Positions 60,085 through 64,000 of a stretch of 64,000 nt of DNA are shown in pieces. A model generated the notes under the pieces. The model was not told the origin of the DNA. It made no database searches and was given only the letters and a program-made list of their open reading frames with translations. Numbering within the stretch: position 1 is the first letter of the stretch; each line of letters starts with the position of its first letter. Origin of the DNA: Planococcus citri (taxonomy: Eukaryota; Arthropoda; Insecta; Hemiptera; Pseudococcidae); NCBI RefSeq assembly GCF_950023065.1, contig NC_088681.1, forward strand, positions 13,578,001 to 13,642,000. Direction: 5' to 3'. A program made the position numbers and the translations under genes.

Positions 60085-61690
60085 TTGATCTGTTTACAAT
60101 CGAATCGAATCATTTACAAACGATTGGTGATCGAACAAATTGATTGGTTTGTAGGTGAATTACTCGCGAACGAATTGATTAGTGGTTGGTGAATCATTTG
60201 CGAACGAATCGAATAATTTTGATGAATCATTCGCGAACCAATTGATTCGTATAAGTGTCTCATTCGCGAACGCATTGATTCATTTACTGAGTTTTTGGCG
60301 AATCATTCACGAACGAATTGAATAATTGTTGGCAAATCATTCGCGACCGATTTGAATAATTTTTGGCGAATCATTCGCTAACGAGTTGAATAATTGTTGG
60401 CAAATCATTCGCGACCGATTTGAATAATTTTTGGCGAATCATTCGCGAACGAGTTGATATGCATAAGTGAATCGTTCGCAAACGAATCGATTCATTTGCC
60501 TAATTTTTGGTGAATCATTCACGAACGAATTGAATAATTGTTGGCAGATCATTCGCGACCGAATTGAATAATTTTTGGCGAATCATTCGCGAACGAGTTG
60601 ATATGCATAAGTGAATCGTTCGCGAACGAATCGATTCATTTCGTGTAAGTGACTCGTTCGCGAACAAATCGATTCATTTACTCAATTTTTGGTGCATCAT
60701 TCACGAACGAATTGATTTGTATAAGTGACTCGTTCACGAACGAAATGATTCGTATAGGTGACTCGTTTGCGAATGAGTCGATTCATTTGCCTAATTTTTG
60801 GTGAATCATTCACGAACGAATTGAATAACTTTTGGTGAATCATTCGCGAACGAATTGATTCATTTACTCAATTTTTGGTGAATCATTCACGAACGAATTG
60901 ATTTGTATAAGTGAATCATTCACGAACGAATTGATTTGTATAAGTGAATCATTCACGAACGAATTGATTTGAATAAGTGACTCGTTTGCGAACGAATCGA
61001 TTCGTATAAGTGACTCGATTGCGAACGAATCGATTCATTTGCCTAATTTTAGGTGAATCATTCAGGAACGAATTGAATAACTTTTGGCGAATCATTCACG
61101 AACGAACTGATTTAGGTAAGTGACTCGTTCGCGAACGAATCGATTCATTTACTCAATTTTTGGTGAATCATTCGCGAACGAATTGATTTGTATAAGTGAC
61201 TCGTTCACGAACGAAATGATTCGTATAAGTGACTCGTTTGCGAACGAATCGATTCATTTGCCCAATTTTTGGTGAATCATTCACGAACGAATTGATTAAC
61301 TTTTGGTGAATCATTCGCGAACGAATCGATCCATTTACTCAATTTTTGGTGAATCATTCACGAACGAATTGATTCGTATGAGTGACTCGTTCACGAACGA
61401 AACGATTCGTATAAGTGAATCGTTCGCGAACGAATCGATTCATTTACCTAATTTTTGGTGAATCATTCGCTAACGAATTGATTCGTATAAGTGTCTCGTT
61501 CGCGAACGAATCGATTAATTTACTCAATTTTTGGTGAATCATTCGCGAACGAATTGAATAATTTTTGGCGAATCATTCGCGAACGAATTTATTTGTAAAT
61601 TGAAGAATTGATCAATTCGTTCGCGAATGGTTCTTTCAAAAAATTATTCAATTCGTTCATGAATGATTCCCTCAAATGAATTACTCTCAC
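60085..61690. repeat. CpG-rich palindromic minisatellite (TCGTTCGCGAACGA)
   Basis: About 50 half-units of roughly 25-35 bp, each with (C)ATTC(G/A)CGAACGAAT or CGTTCGCGAACGAA. Linkers are of four types: tgattcgtataagtgactc, tcgattcatttacctaat, tttttggtgaatca and gaataatttttggcgaatc. TCGTTCGCGAACGA is a perfect 14-bp palindrome and ATCGAT/TCGCGA are embedded. Longer composite units of about 90-180 bp are repeated (compare 60.90-61.20 with 61.20-61.45 kb). The last ~100 bp carry the motif inverted (caattcgttcgcgaatgg). Confidence 0.93.
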
Positions 61691-64000
61691 GAACATTTCA
61701 CTGAGAATTGAATCAATTTATCCGTAAACAATTCGTTAGGAATGATGGAGGCTTTGTGAGATTTGAAGTTTCGTCGAAATCGGTTCATTCGTTTTCTACG
61801 TAATGAGTTGAAGTTAATTTTCGTCCCTCCCCTGTAAATTTCAAGCAATTGTTCAATTTTTCCGATGTTTTTAATCACATGTTGATAAATTTCACGTCCC
61901 GATTTCACGCTCTTCCCCCCTGTATCATTTCCTTTTCCCTTATATTTTTCAAAAAATTAAACATTTCAACATATATTTTTACACCTCTTGCGCAACGCTT
62001 CTAACCCCATATACAAACAAAAGGTAACTCTCACACTCTACGACAACTCATCCTATTATTTTAAAAACAAAAACCGTAAACAGCTCGAAAAAATTTCGCA
62101 ATCCGCATCGCGCGAAACCGAAAACCCTCCGAAGTCCGAAAGTAATAAAAAAACGAAAGATTTATCGCTCGCACAACCGTAAAACAGTAAAACAGTAGTA
62201 ATTCATCGGTAATGGTTAATTTTTCGCAACAGCTCTAAAATTTTCTCCCACCTTTGATTCATTCTCCATCCCGTCAAAACTCAAAAGGCCACGATCATAA
62301 ACATCGTTCTCGATTTTCGCCTCATCATAATATCATAAACGTCTAATTCGCAGCAATACTCGTATACCTACCTACGTATAAACGCATAAGTGAGGGCGAG
62401 TTTTCCACTTTGCTGCAGTAAATCATCGCACAGAACAGAACAGAACGTGTCTCTCGTCGCTGGATTTTTCCGTCATTTGATACTGTTTTCCAGAGCAAGA
62501 TAGAGATGTGGTGCGAAGTGTTAACTCCCCTCAGCTCACTTTCTCTACTCTTTTCCTGTACACTTCAAACCCTATTTGCTTCGATATAGTATACTGGTCG
62601 AATACTTGACAGCGGCGCTGTGTTGTATGTTGTGACCCCACAACGCATACTACGCCAACGCTTTTAATCGTATATTTACGGCGTAGGAGTATGCAAAACA
62701 TGAATCATCTTTTATTTTTTCGCAATACTCGTATTTATACGAGACTCTGGTGACAAATAATAATGTCGAAAATTGGGCCATTTTATCGTTGTTCGCTTCC
62801 CCTGGCCCAAGCCAATCTGCGATACTGTGTAACGTAACCATTTTTATACACATCCGATGAATGAAACCGAGTCCGAAACTTTCAATATTCGACGTCATCT
62901 GCAGCAGCAGTAATTACCGCATCAGCATCAGCATCGTTGCCATGTTTCGAGCCAATGAAAAGGGAACAAACGAGCAGAAAAAAAGTAGATACTAATTACA
63001 CACGAAAAAAGAGAAACTGATCTGAGTAGTGAAAACGTATACGCAGGTTTGGTCGAAGGTACTCGTAGTACATACGTACGTACGTACGTAAGCCCGTACG
63101 TACTCTACGTACCATTAACCTGAGTAATACGATACTCGTATTCGCTGCAACGTAGCATAGCATGTTAAAAGCGTGCACGAACAAGATGCTAAACGACGAC
63201 GACGACGAAAACGGCACACGTTGTATTTATAAAGCCATAGCCAGGCCCCACAGCCAGCGAAGTAGGGATGACCTATATTCGTTTGTTTACATCGTAAAAT
63301 CCTTGAAATTGCGATATTTCACGAGCATCGCATCGCCGGTCGTTTCCCAAGTACCGGCTACCTAGCATTATTATCATAGTATTGTAAATTTTTTTTATTG
63401 TTATATACGTACCAAGATAACCAGCAACGTGAAACGATACGCAATGCAGCGTATAGCTTAGCAGCGCACAACCAAACGAAAAAATCCTGGATAAAGTTTG
63501 AGTATGGTAGGAGGAGGAGGAGTAGGAGGGCGTAGTATAATTTTAATCATGCTAAAACAATTACCTATACGATCGCCTCGTCTATAGCTCTTTATGCAGT
63601 GTATCCGATTAAATGGTACTTGGCCTATCGAGTGCATTGTACACGTGATATTTAAATCATTACGCGTATTATTTCGTGATTAAGCCATTAACCGATAGCG
63701 TGGATCGGGCTTCTTACGTTATACGAGGATCGTAAGGAGTACGTAGACGTACGTTGCCAGCACGAATGGCTAAGCTTGTACTTTAATCGCCAATTATGTT
63801 CGCGTTTCGATTTTTTCAGCCTATTACAAAGCGTTTTTTTTTCTGTATTCTTATTTTTCGCTTGTTGTGTATTGAACGTTATAAATGCATTAACGTTTTT
63901 GTACGTACGTACCAAATCGTCAGGCAGGCTTCTTAAAAGCAATTCGTAGTATACTTGGTTGGATAGCGTAAGGCAATTGAAATAAAATCACGACTAGTTT
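61691..64000. other. Unique intron sequence to the window end
   Basis: Complex, partly GC-balanced sequence. Contains a (TACG)n microsatellite at about 63073-63092, short GAC runs (gacgacgacgacgaaaacgg near 63196) and ggaggaggaggag near 63512. No exon for the expected C2H2 finger was found. Frames at 61687-61908, 62650-62898 and 63688-63942 (minus) lack domains. Confidence 0.45.
63073..63092. repeat. (TACG)n microsatellite
   Basis: A run of tacgtacgtacgtacgta, followed shortly by ccgtacgtac. The unit is self-complementary. Confidence 0.9.

Larger units (their letters stand above)
20817..64000 (+). other. Very long intron (>=43 kb) of the Glut4EF-like gene
   Basis: Starts at the gtaagc donor at 20817. 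No later coding exon of this gene was recognised: there is no CxxxxCGK...H C2H2 finger frame and no phase-0 continuation. The intron therefore runs to at least the window end, unless a small exon was missed. It carries nearly all the repeats and transposons described below, and two ratchet-point-like splice sites. Confidence 0.7.

Overview
This 64 kb window is eukaryotic nuclear DNA. It is AT-rich, intron-dominated and full of tandem arrays, homopolymer tracts and transposon debris, with no compact genes, operons or rRNA. The only coding sequence I can defend is two short exons on the + strand, at 8024-8142 and 20635-20816. Their phases join exactly, giving about 100 residues of a ZNF395/ZNF704/SLC2A4RG-type (insect Glut4EF-like) zinc-finger transcription factor. 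The second exon ends at a PRKRK motif. In this family that motif lies just before the C2H2 finger, so the finger exon should be beyond position 64000. The composition and repeat landscape suggest an arthropod, probably an insect and perhaps a hemipteran, but this is an impression and not proven.

Layout: 1-8023 is upstream intron or 5' region, with two degenerate AT-rich minisatellites. 8143-20634 is a 12.5 kb intron with four different tandem arrays. From 20817 to the window end is one intron of at least 43 kb. That intron contains (a) two juxtaposed 3'/5' splice sites, CAG|GTGAGT, at 29371/29372 and 48435/48436, which look like recursive-splicing ratchet points and share a homologous cassette of about 115 bp; (b) a decayed LINE (29655-31816) carrying a nested tRNA-derived SINE and a nested hAT-like MITE; (c) a family of ~150-bp satellite monomers in several arrays, all sharing a conserved box (core GACGTTGCCAATAAT within AAATGC...GCATTT), including a 5 kb inverted pair of arrays at about 34.3-39.4 kb; (d) a second inverted repeat (24.1 and 26.3 kb), a ~270/540-bp satellite (49.3-51.5 kb), a 718-bp CACTA-ended foldback MITE (59028-59745) and a CpG-dense palindromic minisatellite built on TCGTTCGCGAACGA (60.1-61.7 kb).

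Between the arrays are stretches of more complex, more GC-balanced sequence (for example 12.6-14.9, 18.3-21.9, 32.1-34.1, 36.2-37.5, 39.6-42.5, 45.6-48.4, 51.6-53.3, 57.0-58.1 and 61.7-64 kb). These would be the natural places for intronic enhancers or alternative promoters, but I see no recognisable gene in them. Most open frames in the window are chance frames or frames inside repeats.
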